64,000 nt of DNA from JAFGHJ01 sp964606065 (GTDB lineage Bacteria > Hydrothermota > UBA3072): contig CAZSEX010000001.1 of assembly GCA_964606065.1 (NCBI GenBank), forward strand, positions 1 to 64,000, in the 5' to 3' direction. The notes below the pieces were generated by a model that saw only the letters and a list, made by a program, of their open reading frames with translations, made no database searches and was not told the origin of the DNA. Made by a program: the position numbers and the translations under genes. Within the stretch, counting starts at the first letter, position 1. Every line of letters begins with the position of its first letter. Shown piece after piece: positions 8,925 through 18,760 of the stretch.

Positions 8925-9338
8925 CCCGCAACAGACAATTTGAAACACAAAGAGCACAAAGAAAAACAGAGAAAAAATTTTTGTTTCAAAACCAACCCCA
9001 CCCTGAATATTCACATGTAGAAATTGTAGTTTGTTTTTCCCCTTACTACCCCCAACGTTCTAACCTTCTAACAATGGCATTGTCACAGATTATCACAAGA
9101 TTTTTTGCCACAAAGGCACAAGGATTTTTTTTGTTGTTTTAACGCCCTAACGCTTTTACGCATTTACGCACCAACTAAATTAAGTAACAACAAATAGCAC
9201 GAATGTTTCAAAATTTAATTCGCAGAAAAAACAAAGGGACCACAAATTACACAGACTAACACAGAAACTACCCGTAGAAAAAAATGTTGTGTTGTTTTCT
9301 TTGCCAGAAACCTCAAAAACTCAATATTCAAAACGGTG
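8925..9338. repeat. Intergenic degenerate repeats
   Basis: Words such as AACACAAAGAGCACAAAG, TCACATGTAG (9011-9020), CACAGATTATCACAAGATT (9087-9105), CCACAAAGGCACAAGGATT and CACAGACTAACACAG. No coding region, RNA gene or terminator is supported. Confidence 0.6.
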
Positions 9339-9366
9339 TTGAAAATTATAGTTTTTTGATTATAAT
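9339..9366 (+). promoter_or_regulatory. Promoter of antitoxin-VapC pair
   Basis: TTGAAA (9339-9344), 16-base spacer, TATAAT (9361-9366). AAAGGAGG at 9372-9379 precedes ATG 9386. Confidence 0.6.
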
Positions 9367-9385
9367 ATACAAAAGGAGGAAATTG

Positions 9386-9595
9386 ATGCCTACGGATTAT
9401 AAAGAAGTAATGGATACGCTAAAACTTATGCAAAAGAGGCTTGAGGTTTTGGGCGGAGCCAAAATTAGAGAAAGGTATAAAACATCCGATGCAATGAAAC
9501 TGCAAAACGAACTTCGCTCCAAACATTCGAATCTTAAAAAAAACTGGACAGGTACCGATGAGGTTCGAAAATGGAGGGAAAGAGATAAAAATTGA
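9386..9595 (+). CDS. Small antitoxin-like protein paired with a PIN toxin
   Basis: 69 residues, highly charged and helical, ending in the motif EVRKWRERD. The start at ATG 9386 is fixed by the ribosome site AAAGGAGG; an upstream in-frame extension reads repeat DNA. It overlaps the following PIN gene by four bases, the classical antitoxin-toxin arrangement. It aligns with the 68-residue protein at 21518 (shared KRL-x-x-L-x-GA-(K/R), LR-x-K-(H/Y), (V/I)RKWRE), so the two belong to one antitoxin family used with different partners. Confidence 0.7.
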   Translation: MPTDYKEVMDTLKLMQKRLEVLGGAKIRERYKTSDAMKLQNELRSKHSNLKKNWTGTDEVRKWRERDKN

Positions 9596-10020
9596 GTATA
9601 GATTTCTCGCTTGTTCTCGATACTTCTATAATCTATAAATGGTTTATAGAGGAAGAGTATAGTAATCAAGCTTTAGAAATAAGAAATCTTGTCGCTTCCA
9701 GCAAATATAGTGTTTTAATACCCGATTTATTAATTTATGAACTTTCAAACGAGCTTAGATATAATACTGATTACTCTAATGACGAAATCAAAAAGGCAAT
9801 AAGAAGTCTTTACGACATGGAAATAGATATTGTTGCTCCAGTTATTGAAATACTGGAGTCTGCTATAGATATTGCCAGAGAATATGATATAACTATATAT
9901 GATGCTTATTATCTTTCTCTTACTAAAGAAATAGGTTACCACTTTATAACAGCAGATAAGAGGTTAGTTGACAAAGTTAGTTCTTTAGATTTTGTTTTGT
10001 TTCTGGAAAATCCTTCTTGA
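9592..10020 (+). CDS. VapC-like PIN-domain toxin
   Basis: 142 residues with the PIN pattern: VLDTSIIYKWF near the N-terminus, a Glu-bearing central helix (DLLIYELSNELR), then TIYDAYYLSL and FITADKRLVDKV carrying the remaining acidic residues. The start is TTG at 9592, overlapping the antitoxin stop as TTGA; there is no ATG in a better place. Predicted RNA endonuclease neutralised by the preceding protein. Confidence 0.82.
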   Translation: MSIDFSLVLDTSIIYKWFIEEEYSNQALEIRNLVASSKYSVLIPDLLIYELSNELRYNTDYSNDEIKKAIRSLYDMEIDIVAPVIEILESAIDIAREYDITIYDAYYLSLTKEIGYHFITADKRLVDKVSSLDFVLFLENPS

Positions 10021-10342
10021 TTTGTAAATCACACAATTTTGTCCTATAGTTAAGTGCGTTAAGAGAAGAAATTTAAAAACAAAATACACAAGTTGTTTTA
10101 AAAAATAAACTGCAGAGAACACAGCGCGGTAAAACAGTTAACACATAAAATGTACCACAAAGCCCGCAATGACAACTTCATCACAAAAAATGTCATTACG
10201 AGTTTGGCATCTTGCCTGACTGCCGCGAAGTAATCTCAAGCGTTACGGAGATATTGCAATACGCCCCTACAACCACAGCCCTAAAAAATCATTTGACCAT
10301 TTTTAATTTAACTATTTGACTGAGATTCTAAGAATCTTTGCC
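10021..10342. repeat. Intergenic degenerate repeats
   Basis: Contains CACAGCGCGGTAAAAC (10120-10135) and the GTCATTACGAGTTTGG word (10192-10215), both also found in the same order at 5362 and 5618, so the block with vapBC, one binding protein and the second toxin pair lies between matching repeats. GCGAAGTAATCTCAAGCG continues the GTCATTACGAG-type element. No gene is seen. Confidence 0.6.
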
Positions 10343-12247
10343 CTAACGATATTTCTCCCAATATCTGACTTCGGCGGGTTTTGCTGGAAGAGGGAGGTCT
10401 TTTTCTATCGCTTCTTTTAGCTTTTTATCGGCTTTTTCATCATACCACCAGTATCTGATACAAGAAAGTTGCCAGTAGGAAGAGCCTTCGAAACGCCCCA
10501 GAACAAATTCGGGCATTCCAAACTTATTCCAGTACAGGATTCTTACGTTGTCGGAAACCCAAAACATAGCCATCATGTACTCTGATGCCAATATTGAATC
10601 TAACTCCTGCAAAAGGTTTATTCTGTTTTTTATTTCGAATTCCTTGCTGTATTCTTCGCATATCTGGTCAGCTCTTTTGTTTTTTAACCCCCAAATATTA
10701 TTGGTATTTTTCTTATCCGCATATTTAGAATGGTATGAGGATTCGGGCTCAGGAAACAAGGTACGAGTAAAAGCAATACTCAGAATTCTAAAGTCATGAT
10801 TGTGCAGACTTCTCAAATGAGTAGCCCATGTTACTTTTTTGATACTAAGTTTAATTCCTATTCTTTTCAGATCTTCCTGATATATAGTTTCTATTCTTGT
10901 ATCACCATCATAGTCATTAAGCTCCAGTTCCAAAACTTCTCCGTTTTTTTCTATATATCCTTCTTCGTTTAAGTTTTTTTGTGAATAACCCGTTTCTTCG
11001 AGCAATCTTATCGCTTCGTCGGGATTATATCGAATCTTTACATTGTTTTTGTTTTCATAAGGAGAATTGGGATAATAAGAATCCATATAATCATATTCAT
11101 TAAAGAACAACTTTTCCATCATTTCCTTTCTGTTTAGCATATGGTAAAACGCTTTTCTCACTCCCTTATCATCAAAAGGAGGTTTTCTCATGTTAAAATG
11201 ATAACCGGAAATGCTGACAGGCGAATCGTCATATACTTTTTGTTTAATAATGTGATTGTTTTTTATTGCGTCTATATTTTCTGGGGTAAAATCCTTTACC
11301 CACTTTTTAGCGACTCTTACATAAATTACATCGATATCACCTTTTTTAAACTTTTCGTCCATTATTGTTTCTTCGGTATAGAATACAAATTTAAGGAAAT
11401 CAAAATTAAATAAGCCTCTACTGTCTTCGATGTTTTTTCTCCACCAGAAATCGTTCCTTTTTAAGGTGACAAACTGATTTACTTCGGCTTTTTCAAACAC
11501 ATATGGTCCCGAACCAATCATTGCTTTATCGTTATAATCAGACATATACTTTTCAACAGAAATTCCTCTTAAGGTTTTTTCTGGGAGTACAAACAAATTT
11601 AGGCTGAGATCTAAAAATCTCCGCCATTCGAGAGTTTTGGGCTTTACCATGAGTACATTCTTTGATAACGCTACCGGTTGCTCATACTTGGCCCATAAAT
11701 CATTTTGGAAGGGATCACGAATGCCTTCGTCTATTAAAAGGTCCCAGGTTGCAACCACGTCAAAAGTTGTTACCGGTGAACCATCGCTCCATTGCGCTTC
11801 GCTGTTTATGTGATAAAAATAAATTCTTTTATCTTTACTGACAAACCATTTATCGGCGAGTAAAGGTTTATATTCCAGAGTAAGAGGATCCAGGTCCAGA
11901 AGCGTTTCATATAGCAAGCTTTGTAAAATAGAATTAAAAACATAACTGGAATTCTCTCCGACAGTTCTTAAAGTGGCAGGATATCCTATTTCTCCTATGA
12001 TTAATGTTCCTCCCTTTTGCGCCTCTTTACTGCCGAGAATCGAAGGGCTTTTGTTCGTTTCCCATTCGATCGATTCTATAATACTATCGACCTGTTCTTC
12101 GGTCAGGTTTTTCGGTCCGTATTTTTCCATTAATTCTTCTTCGTTCGCTATTTCTATTGGGGTTTCCTTCACCCTCTCTTCCTGTTCACAGCAAGAAATG
12201 GTAAAGATAAGAGAAATCAATAAGAAACATAAAAGGAATTTATTCAT
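10343..12247 (-). CDS. Second peptide-binding lipoprotein, SBP family 5 (paralogue)
   Basis: 634 residues, clearly paralogous to the protein at 6937-8889 over the whole length (shared ATLRT-GENS, GSGPY-FEKA, DSYYPNS-YENKNN, LLEE-GYSQKNLNEEGYI, KPAEVRY). The signal peptide ends in a Cys pair (TISCCEQ) fitting lipid attachment. Unlike its paralogue it has a normal ribosome site (GGGAGG six bases before ATG), so it is likely controlled separately, perhaps to change the peptide specificity of the same permease. It lies downstream of the aminotransferase gene on the same strand. Confidence 0.87.
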   Translation of the reverse strand: MNKFLLCFLLISLIFTISCCEQEERVKETPIEIANEEELMEKYGPKNLTEEQVDSIIESIEWETNKSPSILGSKEAQKGGTLIIGEIGYPATLRTVGENSSYVFNSILQSLLYETLLDLDPLTLEYKPLLADKWFVSKDKRIYFYHINSEAQWSDGSPVTTFDVVATWDLLIDEGIRDPFQNDLWAKYEQPVALSKNVLMVKPKTLEWRRFLDLSLNLFVLPEKTLRGISVEKYMSDYNDKAMIGSGPYVFEKAEVNQFVTLKRNDFWWRKNIEDSRGLFNFDFLKFVFYTEETIMDEKFKKGDIDVIYVRVAKKWVKDFTPENIDAIKNNHIIKQKVYDDSPVSISGYHFNMRKPPFDDKGVRKAFYHMLNRKEMMEKLFFNEYDYMDSYYPNSPYENKNNVKIRYNPDEAIRLLEETGYSQKNLNEEGYIEKNGEVLELELNDYDGDTRIETIYQEDLKRIGIKLSIKKVTWATHLRSLHNHDFRILSIAFTRTLFPEPESSYHSKYADKKNTNNIWGLKNKRADQICEEYSKEFEIKNRINLLQELDSILASEYMMAMFWVSDNVRILYWNKFGMPEFVLGRFEGSSYWQLSCIRYWWYDEKADKKLKEAIEKDLPLPAKPAEVRYWEKYR

Positions 12248-12276
12248 TTTTTACCTCCCTGTATTTAATTGTAGAG

Positions 12277-12309
12277 AAGCGGAGAATATTGGCTAACATA
12301 TCTCCGCTT
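12277..12309 (-). promoter_or_regulatory. Stem-loop in the leader of the second binding protein
   Basis: Perfect 9-base arms AAGCGGAGA (12277-12285) and TCTCCGCTT (12301-12309) with a 15-base loop, between the aminotransferase gene and the binding-protein ATG. There is no T-run, so it is more likely an operator or mRNA structure than a terminator. Confidence 0.45.
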
Positions 12310-12407
12310 TAGGTTTACCGCTGAACTAAAAAAAAGCTTGTATAAAGACAAAAAGTTTGTTTTTTTCTCTGTGTTCTCTGTATCTCCGTGTAATAAATTA
12401 AAAAGGA

Positions 12408-13331
12408 TCAATCGTAAACGAAAGTCAGCCAATTATGTCGGTCTTCTTTTTCGCCTCTCAGGATGCCGAAAAATTCATCCTGGAGTTTTTTGGTAATCGG
12501 TCCTCTTTTGCCGTCTCCGACTTCTATGTTATCGACTTTCGTGACGGGCGTTATTTCTGCCGCGGTTCCCGTAAAAAATACCTCATCCGCGATATATAAG
12601 GCTTCCCTCGGAATGAGATGTTTTTCAATTCTAAGATTAAGATCTCTTGCGAGCGCAAAAATACTGTGACGTGTTACTCCCGGTAGTATCGCAGCGTTGG
12701 AGGGGGGTGTGTATATAACGTTGTTTCTGACAACAAAGATATTTTCCCCTGACCCTTCGCAAACATATCCAAATGAATCGAGAGCGATACCCTCGTCGAA
12801 CCCGTTCATTAACGATTCCATTTTTATCAACTGAGAGTTCAGGTAGTTTCCACCTGCTTTAGCCATAAAAGGCATAGTATTCGGAGCGAAGCGGTTCCAG
12901 GAGGAAACCTGAACGGATATTCCGTTTTCCAGAACTCCTTCACCGAGATACGCCCCCCATTCCCAGACGGCTATCGCGCAGTTGACGGGGTTCTTTAAAG
13001 GATTCACCCCCATTGCTCCGTAACCTCTGAAAGCAAATGGTCTTATGTAGCATTCTTTAAGCTCGTTTATTCTGATAGTCTCGATAATGGCTTTTCCGAA
13101 TTCCTCTTTAGTGTAAGGAATTTCCATTCGATACACTTTCGCGGAATCATAGAATCTTTTAATGTGATCGTCATTTCGAAAAATGGCAGGACCTTTCTTC
13201 GTGTTGTAACATCTGGTTCCCTCGAAGATGCTCGAACCATAATGAATAACGTGAGAGAGAACGTGAATTTTCGCGTCCTTCCAATCGACGAATTTGCCAT
13301 CGAACCATATTTTCCCTTTACCGAAACTCAT
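12408..13331 (-). CDS. ilvE: Branched-chain amino acid aminotransferase (class IV)
   Basis: 307 residues of a fold-type IV PLP aminotransferase. The PLP lysine is K158 in PFMAKAGGNYLNSQ; other signatures are GSSIFEGTRCY, YIRPFAFRG, the phosphate-binding ILPGVTR and FFTGTAAEITPV. It interconverts branched-chain amino acids and their 2-oxo acids using glutamate/2-oxoglutarate in the cytoplasm. Start supported by GAGGAGGG seven bases upstream of the ATG. No other ilv/leu genes are nearby; closeness to peptide uptake genes suggests use in amino-acid catabolism or salvage (inference). Confidence 0.92.
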   Translation of the reverse strand: MSFGKGKIWFDGKFVDWKDAKIHVLSHVIHYGSSIFEGTRCYNTKKGPAIFRNDDHIKRFYDSAKVYRMEIPYTKEEFGKAIIETIRINELKECYIRPFAFRGYGAMGVNPLKNPVNCAIAVWEWGAYLGEGVLENGISVQVSSWNRFAPNTMPFMAKAGGNYLNSQLIKMESLMNGFDEGIALDSFGYVCEGSGENIFVVRNNVIYTPPSNAAILPGVTRHSIFALARDLNLRIEKHLIPREALYIADEVFFTGTAAEITPVTKVDNIEVGDGKRGPITKKLQDEFFGILRGEKEDRHNWLTFVYD

Positions 13332-13694
13332 AAGACCCTCCTCGGACTCATATTATTAATAATTTAAGTTTATCCGTGTAATTCTAATAAAAAAAATCCA
13401 AAAATCAACCCACATTGAGGATAAAACCACAGATTACACAGATTGCCACAGGATTTTTAAAAAATTGTCAAACACGGAGAGAGTGAAAAATTTACAAAGA
13501 ATCCGAGGCACACTCTAATTACTTCTCTGTGCTTTGGGAAAAATACAAAAAATTCTGGGGATGTGGTCGGGTTTTGTGTTCTCTGTGTGCTCTGTGGTAA
13601 AAAGTGGGTGGTGGGAAGGGCAGTCGGAACTTGACAGGATTTTTTCTCTTTATACTTTATTATAAATGTTTTGATTGAATTTTTAGGAGGATAA
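13332..13694. repeat. Intergenic degenerate repeats between divergent genes
   Basis: Carries ACCACAGATTACACAGATT, CACGGAGAGAG and TTCTCTGTGTGCTCTGTGG words. TTGACA at 13631-13636 may be the -35 of the MFS gene, but no -10 at good spacing is clear. TAGGAGG precedes ATG 13695. Confidence 0.5.
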
Positions 13695-15212
13695 ATGCCT
13701 TTTAGATTAAAGGACACACTTACAGAAAAAGATAGAGAAAAAGGGCTCAGGGCGATGATGAACGATGGGCTCGCCACTCAGGCGATGGTTATTTTTACCG
13801 GAGGGGCTTTTCTTGTGGCTTTCGCTCTTAAACTCGGAGCCTCCAATACTGTAATAGGTCTTTTAGCCGCCATCCCCCCTTTGCTCCAGCTTCTCCAGAT
13901 CCCGGCGGTCTATTTAGTGGAAAAAGTCAAAAATAGGAGAGCGATAACCGTTTACGCATCTGTTTTAAGCCGGGTTTTCTTCCTCCTTATCACCTTGATT
14001 CCGTTTCTTTTCGGGTATAAAGCCGGTTTGACTTTTCTTGCGGTGTTCCTTGTTTTTAACTCGGCTTTCAGCGCCATTTCCGCAGCCAGCTGGAATTCAT
14101 GGATTAGAGATATCGTTCCTCAGAAAATACTGGGTTCGTATTTTTCCTCCCGGATGAGAGCGGCTACCGCTCTTGGAATTTTTCTAAGCCTGGCAGGTGC
14201 CTTATATATAGATTTGTGGAAGACTAACTTCGGAGAAGTCGAGATTTACGGATATTCGATTTTGTTTTTCCTGGGTTTTATAGCGGGCATGATTGGCGTG
14301 TATTTTCTTGCCGTTTCTCCCGAGCCTAAAATGGAAATGTCGGAAGCAGCCGATAGTTTTCTAAAAAGGATAATTAAACCCTTTAAAGATTTGAATTTTA
14401 GAAATTTACTCGTCTTTTCGGGAGCGTGGAGCTTCGCGGTGAGTCTTGCCGCGCCTTTTTTCACCGTTTATATGCTTAAACGACTGGAGTTGAACATGTC
14501 TTTTGTCATCGGGCTTTCCGTGTTGAGTCAGATAATGAATTTTCTTTTCTTTAGAGTCTGGGGAAGATTTTCGGACAGAATCGGCAATAAAGCGGTATTG
14601 GGTTTGAATTGTCCTCTTTTTATTTTTTCTATACTCGGATGGACTTTCACGACTTTGCCTGAAAAATATTTTTTAACCATTCCTCTTTTAGTAATCATAC
14701 ATATAGTTATGGGGATTTCTCTGGCTGGAGTAAATCTTGCTTCCGGTAATCTTGGATTTAAACTCGCTCCCAGAGGCGAGGCTACAGCCTATCTTGCGGC
14801 AAGAAATATTATATTTTTTATCGCCGCCGGTATCGGCCCTCTTTTAGGCGGAATGTTTGCCGATTTTTTCGCGGAAAGGGAGCTTTCGTGGACACTGCTC
14901 TGGAAAAGTCCGGCTGGGGAATTTGTTCTTCCGACTTTGAATCTGCAGCAATGGGATTTTTTCTTCATGTTTTCTTTTGTAATCGGGCTCTATTCCATAC
15001 ATAAATTAGCTTCAGTACGAGAAACGGGTAAGATAAAAGATAGAGTGGAATTAGGCGAATTTCTATTCGAAACAAGAAGAGAGGTTAGAAGTCTTTCCAC
15101 CGCAGGAGGTATGAGGAACATGCTTGCTTTCCCCTTTGTGGTAAGCAAAAAGATAAAAAAGAAAGTTAAAAAGAAGGTAAGAAAAGTTAAGAGCAAACGT
15201 AGAAAGAAATAG
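13695..15212 (+). CDS. Major facilitator superfamily transporter
   Basis: 505 residues with about 12 membrane helices. A conserved loop after helix 2 (VEKVKNRRA) and the matching loop in the second half (RVWGRFSDRIGNKAVLG) fit the MFS inverted repeat. The C-terminus is a very basic cytoplasmic tail (KKIKKKVKKKVRKVKSKRRKK in short runs). Start ATG is preceded by TAGGAGG. The family has many substrates; nothing here identifies it. It is monocistronic. Confidence 0.8.
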   Translation: MPFRLKDTLTEKDREKGLRAMMNDGLATQAMVIFTGGAFLVAFALKLGASNTVIGLLAAIPPLLQLLQIPAVYLVEKVKNRRAITVYASVLSRVFFLLITLIPFLFGYKAGLTFLAVFLVFNSAFSAISAASWNSWIRDIVPQKILGSYFSSRMRAATALGIFLSLAGALYIDLWKTNFGEVEIYGYSILFFLGFIAGMIGVYFLAVSPEPKMEMSEAADSFLKRIIKPFKDLNFRNLLVFSGAWSFAVSLAAPFFTVYMLKRLELNMSFVIGLSVLSQIMNFLFFRVWGRFSDRIGNKAVLGLNCPLFIFSILGWTFTTLPEKYFLTIPLLVIIHIVMGISLAGVNLASGNLGFKLAPRGEATAYLAARNIIFFIAAGIGPLLGGMFADFFAERELSWTLLWKSPAGEFVLPTLNLQQWDFFFMFSFVIGLYSIHKLASVRETGKIKDRVELGEFLFETRREVRSLSTAGGMRNMLAFPFVVSKKIKKKVKKKVRKVKSKRRKK

Positions 15213-15662
15213 TCGAAAGAACAAAACTCGACGACGGAAGACATTTTGAACCATTCAGAAGAATAAATGTTTACGCTAAAAAATAAACAAATTTAACCAT
15301 AGAACATACATAGAATTTTTATTATTTAAAACCCGACCCTCCATACCAAATTTGTCTCACACAGAATTCCCCAGATGAACACTGATTTTTACTTTAGGAG
15401 CGGGCTCTCAGCCGAAAAAAAACAACAAATCAAACTCCAACAGAGTCATCCTTCCCTACGGAGCTTGCCCAATGAAATAGTGATTTTCCCAGGATATTCA
15501 CCTATTCCATAGAGCAAGCAAATAGCACAAATAATTTCTATTCTCCTTCCTGATTTTTAAATTTACTAATCTTCTAACCCTTTATCCGACTTTTTACGTG
15601 TAGAAAATGCAGGGATTATAGTTTGTTTGAATGGTGGCTGGTTTCGGTACCGGTAAATACCC
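15213..15662. repeat. Intergenic repeats with one long-loop palindrome
   Basis: The palindrome spans 15463-15519: arms of 18 bases (GCTTGCCCAATGAAATAG versus the complement of the right arm, 15 of 18 matched) and a 21-base loop. The rest is CAGATGAACACTGATTTTT-type and CTAATCTTCTAACC-type repeat text. No gene is supported. Confidence 0.65.
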
Positions 15663-15733
15663 TTGACTTAATGGCAAATATCGCTAATTTTTTTGTATGT
15701 ATCCCATATTTTCGTGCCACGGCACCGCGAAAA
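15663..15733 (+). promoter_or_regulatory. Promoter and leader hairpin of the patatin-Omp85 gene
   Basis: TTGACT (15663-15668), 16-base spacer, TAATTT (15685-15690). Downstream, TTTTC-GTGCC-AC-GGCAC-CGC-GAAAA (15709-15733) forms a hairpin in the leader. The promoter lies downstream of an earlier in-frame ATG at 15623, which argues for the start at 15755. Confidence 0.5.
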
Positions 15734-15754
15734 TTCTTAAAGAGAGGGGAAGAA

Positions 15755-18700
15755 ATGTTTCTACTGGCAAGAAGAAGACTAAATAGCTACTCGATCCCGG
15801 AAACAGTAATTACCGACATTGGGAATCATCTTCGATTTATTTCATATAAATTCGTGTTTTTGGCGGTATTATCTTCGTTTTCTCTAAATGCGAATGAGTT
15901 TCCCGTTCGGTTTCGACTAAAGCCTGATGATGAGTGCTCCCCATTACATTGGGAGAAAAAATTTTTTTTCGAGAAATTTCCAGTCGAACAGAAGATAAAA
16001 GGTGGTCAATGGGAAAAAGTCTACGGTTTACGAAAGAAAGTAAAAGTGGGTTTAACGCTTGGCGGAGGGATAGTAAGAAGTGTCGCGCATATCGGTGTTT
16101 TAAGGGCACTTGAAGAAAATTATATTCCGATAGATGGCATCTCGGGTACTAGTATGGGAGCGGTAATCGGCGGTTTATACGCAAGCGGGCACCATCCAGA
16201 TTCTTTAGAGTTCATTGTAAAAAAAGATATCGATTGGGAAACATTCTTTCAAGACCAGCAAATCAGAAATGATATACCAATCTGGGAACGGATAAGGAAT
16301 AAGCCGCGATCTCCGGCTTTGGAAGTCGACCTGTCCCGGGACTTTCCTTTTATTTTCTACAAGCTCGGCGCGGGAATAAGAGTCGCTCAGAAATATACCG
16401 ATGAGATAGCAGATAAAACATTACATGCAGATTATAGAGCAGGTTTTGATTTTTCTAAATTAAGGTATCCGTTCGGAGCTATACTTACAAATTTAAGCAG
16501 CGGAACATCGACATTAAAAATAAACGGAGCTCTTTCTACCGCTCTCAGGGCGAGTGGTTCTTTCCCCATCGCTTTCGAACCGATGATCATAGATAATATC
16601 CAGTATGTCGACGGAGGAATTCTTGACAACTTGCCTGTCGATGCTTTTCTACCGGAATTTGATTCTTTGAGAAAACCTGACACCATTATGAATATATATG
16701 ATAAAAATAAAGGTGAAGATATATTTGTGATTGCTTCTTACCCTTCAAAATTGACCTGCTCTGGAGAGAATCCGATAGAAACCGGGGAAGCGATATCCGG
16801 ATCGGTCGGTATTGGTATTATGATGAAAACTTACTCTCTGGCAAGGGAATTTCATGTGTGGAATAGCTGGAGAAATGCTGACGGCAAAATCGATATAGAT
16901 GTGAAAGGCGGTTTCGATTTCAAAGAAGATAAACTGAAAGAACTGATTCAAGCAGGTTACGATGAAGCTAAGAATCAAATATACAGTATAAAAAAAAGAA
17001 TATCAGCCAAGGAAGACAGTATAGACGGTCTCGATATATCGAGAGAGGTTTTCAAGGTTGTTTCAATAAATATCTTTCAGATAAAAAACGACGACACCCT
17101 GAAGATCGAAAGGGGCGGAATTATAAAAAGAGCGATTAAATTAAAAGTCGGCAGTTATATCGAGAAAAATGATATATGTTATGTGCTGAGAAATATTTAT
17201 AATACAGGAAAATATAAAAATGTTGAGGCGCGAATAGATAAAAATTCCGAAGGGTTATCAATCGAATTCTTATTAACGAAAAAGAATGAATATCTGAAGC
17301 CTTTTGATGTTAGAATGATTATGGGAGGCAACGATTATGATGATTCTCTTGTTGCCGGAGAAGTACACGATCGTATAAAAAGAGAGAAAAGAAAATTGAG
17401 TTTCTATGAAATAAAAGAACTTGTCGAAGAGAAATATGTGGCAAGAGGTTATATTGCGCCTTCCGTTGAAGAAGCTTCATTTTCCTCTATTGATAACAAA
17501 GATATTCTCTTCATTCACGGTAACAGGGGCATACACCTTGAAGGAGTTAAGATTTTGCATGAAGATAAAAGAATGCGTAAAGCGATACAGCAGGAGTTCA
17601 AAATGCCGTTGTCTCCGGAAGAGATATTAAAGAAAAGCAGAGAGGTATACAGAGAATATCAACTTAAAACAATTTCCATTGAAGGCTTAAAAAAAGATTC
17701 GCTAATAATTAGAGTCAGGTCAAAAACCGGTCACAGTTTAGAATTTCCGGTTTTTTCCCTTGAAAAAGACCAGGGACTCAATTTGTCTGCCGAATTGCGC
17801 ACAAAGCGAATCAGAGGGTTCGGAGGCCGTTCTTTTTATGTAACTTTTTCTCAGAATTATCCGCTGAAAATGGCTCAAGAGCTGGTTCGAGGATATAGTT
17901 ATAATATTGGCTTCAACAAATGTTCCACACTACGTTTTTCTTTGTGGTCATTAGTGCCCGATTTGTCTCTTGGTAACAGGAAATCAATCTCTCCGGGTTC
18001 CGATAATTCGAATATTTACAATACGAGATACGATGAACTTGGTTCTGTAAGCTTATCCTATCCTTTTTACAGCAAGGATTTTGCTCTTAGTTTTGGCGTG
18101 GAATCCTATTACAGGGCGTATCTCGATAATTCTTTGCTTCCGCGTCCTATCATCGGGTTTTGCAATATACATTTTGATAACCTCGACCGATTCGTTTTTC
18201 CTTCCTCGGGGATAAGGATTAGTTTTGAAACCGCCGCCGATTTAGAGGAAAAATCATGGAAAAAAGCAAAGATAAAAGGGATTTTTCCAAAAAGATTTAG
18301 ATTATATAATCGGCTTAAGACTGTACTTTCCGGCGAGATATATTTGAGCGGGTGCAGCCAAACTACTCCCTCTACGCAGAGATACAGTATGGGAGGCATT
18401 ACTCCCATCGGAAGCCACCAGCTAAAAATATACGACTCTGAAGATCTCCCGGGTTACAGACAGGATGAGTTCATTGAGCCATATTTGTTTAAAATTGGCG
18501 GTTCCGCGAGATTGACTCTTGTCGAGATGCAGGTTCTGGGAGTAAAAACAGATTTACACTTTATTGGCTCTTTATATTTAGGGAGGGTATCGGATTCTTT
18601 TTCCACTCTTTTTGACGAAAATTCAAGATTCCTTTCACTTTCTACAGGGTTTTTCCTGGATACAAGTTTCTTAAATTTTGGAATTGGCTGGGAAAACAGT

Positions 18701-18760
18701 TTCCGGGATTTTTTACACGATATTTACGCTTCAGTGGTTCTCTACGGGCTCGGGTTTTAA
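15755..18760 (+). CDS. Patatin-like phospholipase fused to POTRA/Omp85 beta-barrel
   Basis: About 1001 residues. Signal-type hydrophobic segment at about 28-45. Patatin domain at about 97-390 with oxyanion glycines GGG (103-105), nucleophile motif GTSMG (Ser133) and DGG (Asp286), the Ser-Asp dyad of NTE/RssA lipases. Residues about 440-690 hold POTRA-like units, and from about 700 to the end is an Omp85/BamA-type barrel (RGYSYNIGF... FSTLFDENSRF). Such proteins are autotransporter-like (type Vd) surface lipases. The start is set by GAGGGG five bases before ATG 15755 and by the promoter position. Confidence 0.87.
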   Translation: MFLLARRRLNSYSIPETVITDIGNHLRFISYKFVFLAVLSSFSLNANEFPVRFRLKPDDECSPLHWEKKFFFEKFPVEQKIKGGQWEKVYGLRKKVKVGLTLGGGIVRSVAHIGVLRALEENYIPIDGISGTSMGAVIGGLYASGHHPDSLEFIVKKDIDWETFFQDQQIRNDIPIWERIRNKPRSPALEVDLSRDFPFIFYKLGAGIRVAQKYTDEIADKTLHADYRAGFDFSKLRYPFGAILTNLSSGTSTLKINGALSTALRASGSFPIAFEPMIIDNIQYVDGGILDNLPVDAFLPEFDSLRKPDTIMNIYDKNKGEDIFVIASYPSKLTCSGENPIETGEAISGSVGIGIMMKTYSLAREFHVWNSWRNADGKIDIDVKGGFDFKEDKLKELIQAGYDEAKNQIYSIKKRISAKEDSIDGLDISREVFKVVSINIFQIKNDDTLKIERGGIIKRAIKLKVGSYIEKNDICYVLRNIYNTGKYKNVEARIDKNSEGLSIEFLLTKKNEYLKPFDVRMIMGGNDYDDSLVAGEVHDRIKREKRKLSFYEIKELVEEKYVARGYIAPSVEEASFSSIDNKDILFIHGNRGIHLEGVKILHEDKRMRKAIQQEFKMPLSPEEILKKSREVYREYQLKTISIEGLKKDSLIIRVRSKTGHSLEFPVFSLEKDQGLNLSAELRTKRIRGFGGRSFYVTFSQNYPLKMAQELVRGYSYNIGFNKCSTLRFSLWSLVPDLSLGNRKSISPGSDNSNIYNTRYDELGSVSLSYPFYSKDFALSFGVESYYRAYLDNSLLPRPIIGFCNIHFDNLDRFVFPSSGIRISFETAADLEEKSWKKAKIKGIFPKRFRLYNRLKTVLSGEIYLSGCSQTTPSTQRYSMGGITPIGSHQLKIYDSEDLPGYRQDEFIEPYLFKIGGSARLTLVEMQVLGVKTDLHFIGSLYLGRVSDSFSTLFDENSRFLSLSTGFFLDTSFLNFGIGWENSFRDFLHDIYASVVLYGLGF

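Noticed and set aside
8810..9142. 110-codon plus frame over the binding-protein start
   Set aside because: Half is antisense to the lipoprotein signal and half is CACAAAGAGCACAAAG repeat DNA.
12277..12309. Terminator for the aminotransferase gene
   Set aside because: The stem is good but no T-run follows on the minus strand, so it was listed as a leader stem-loop instead.
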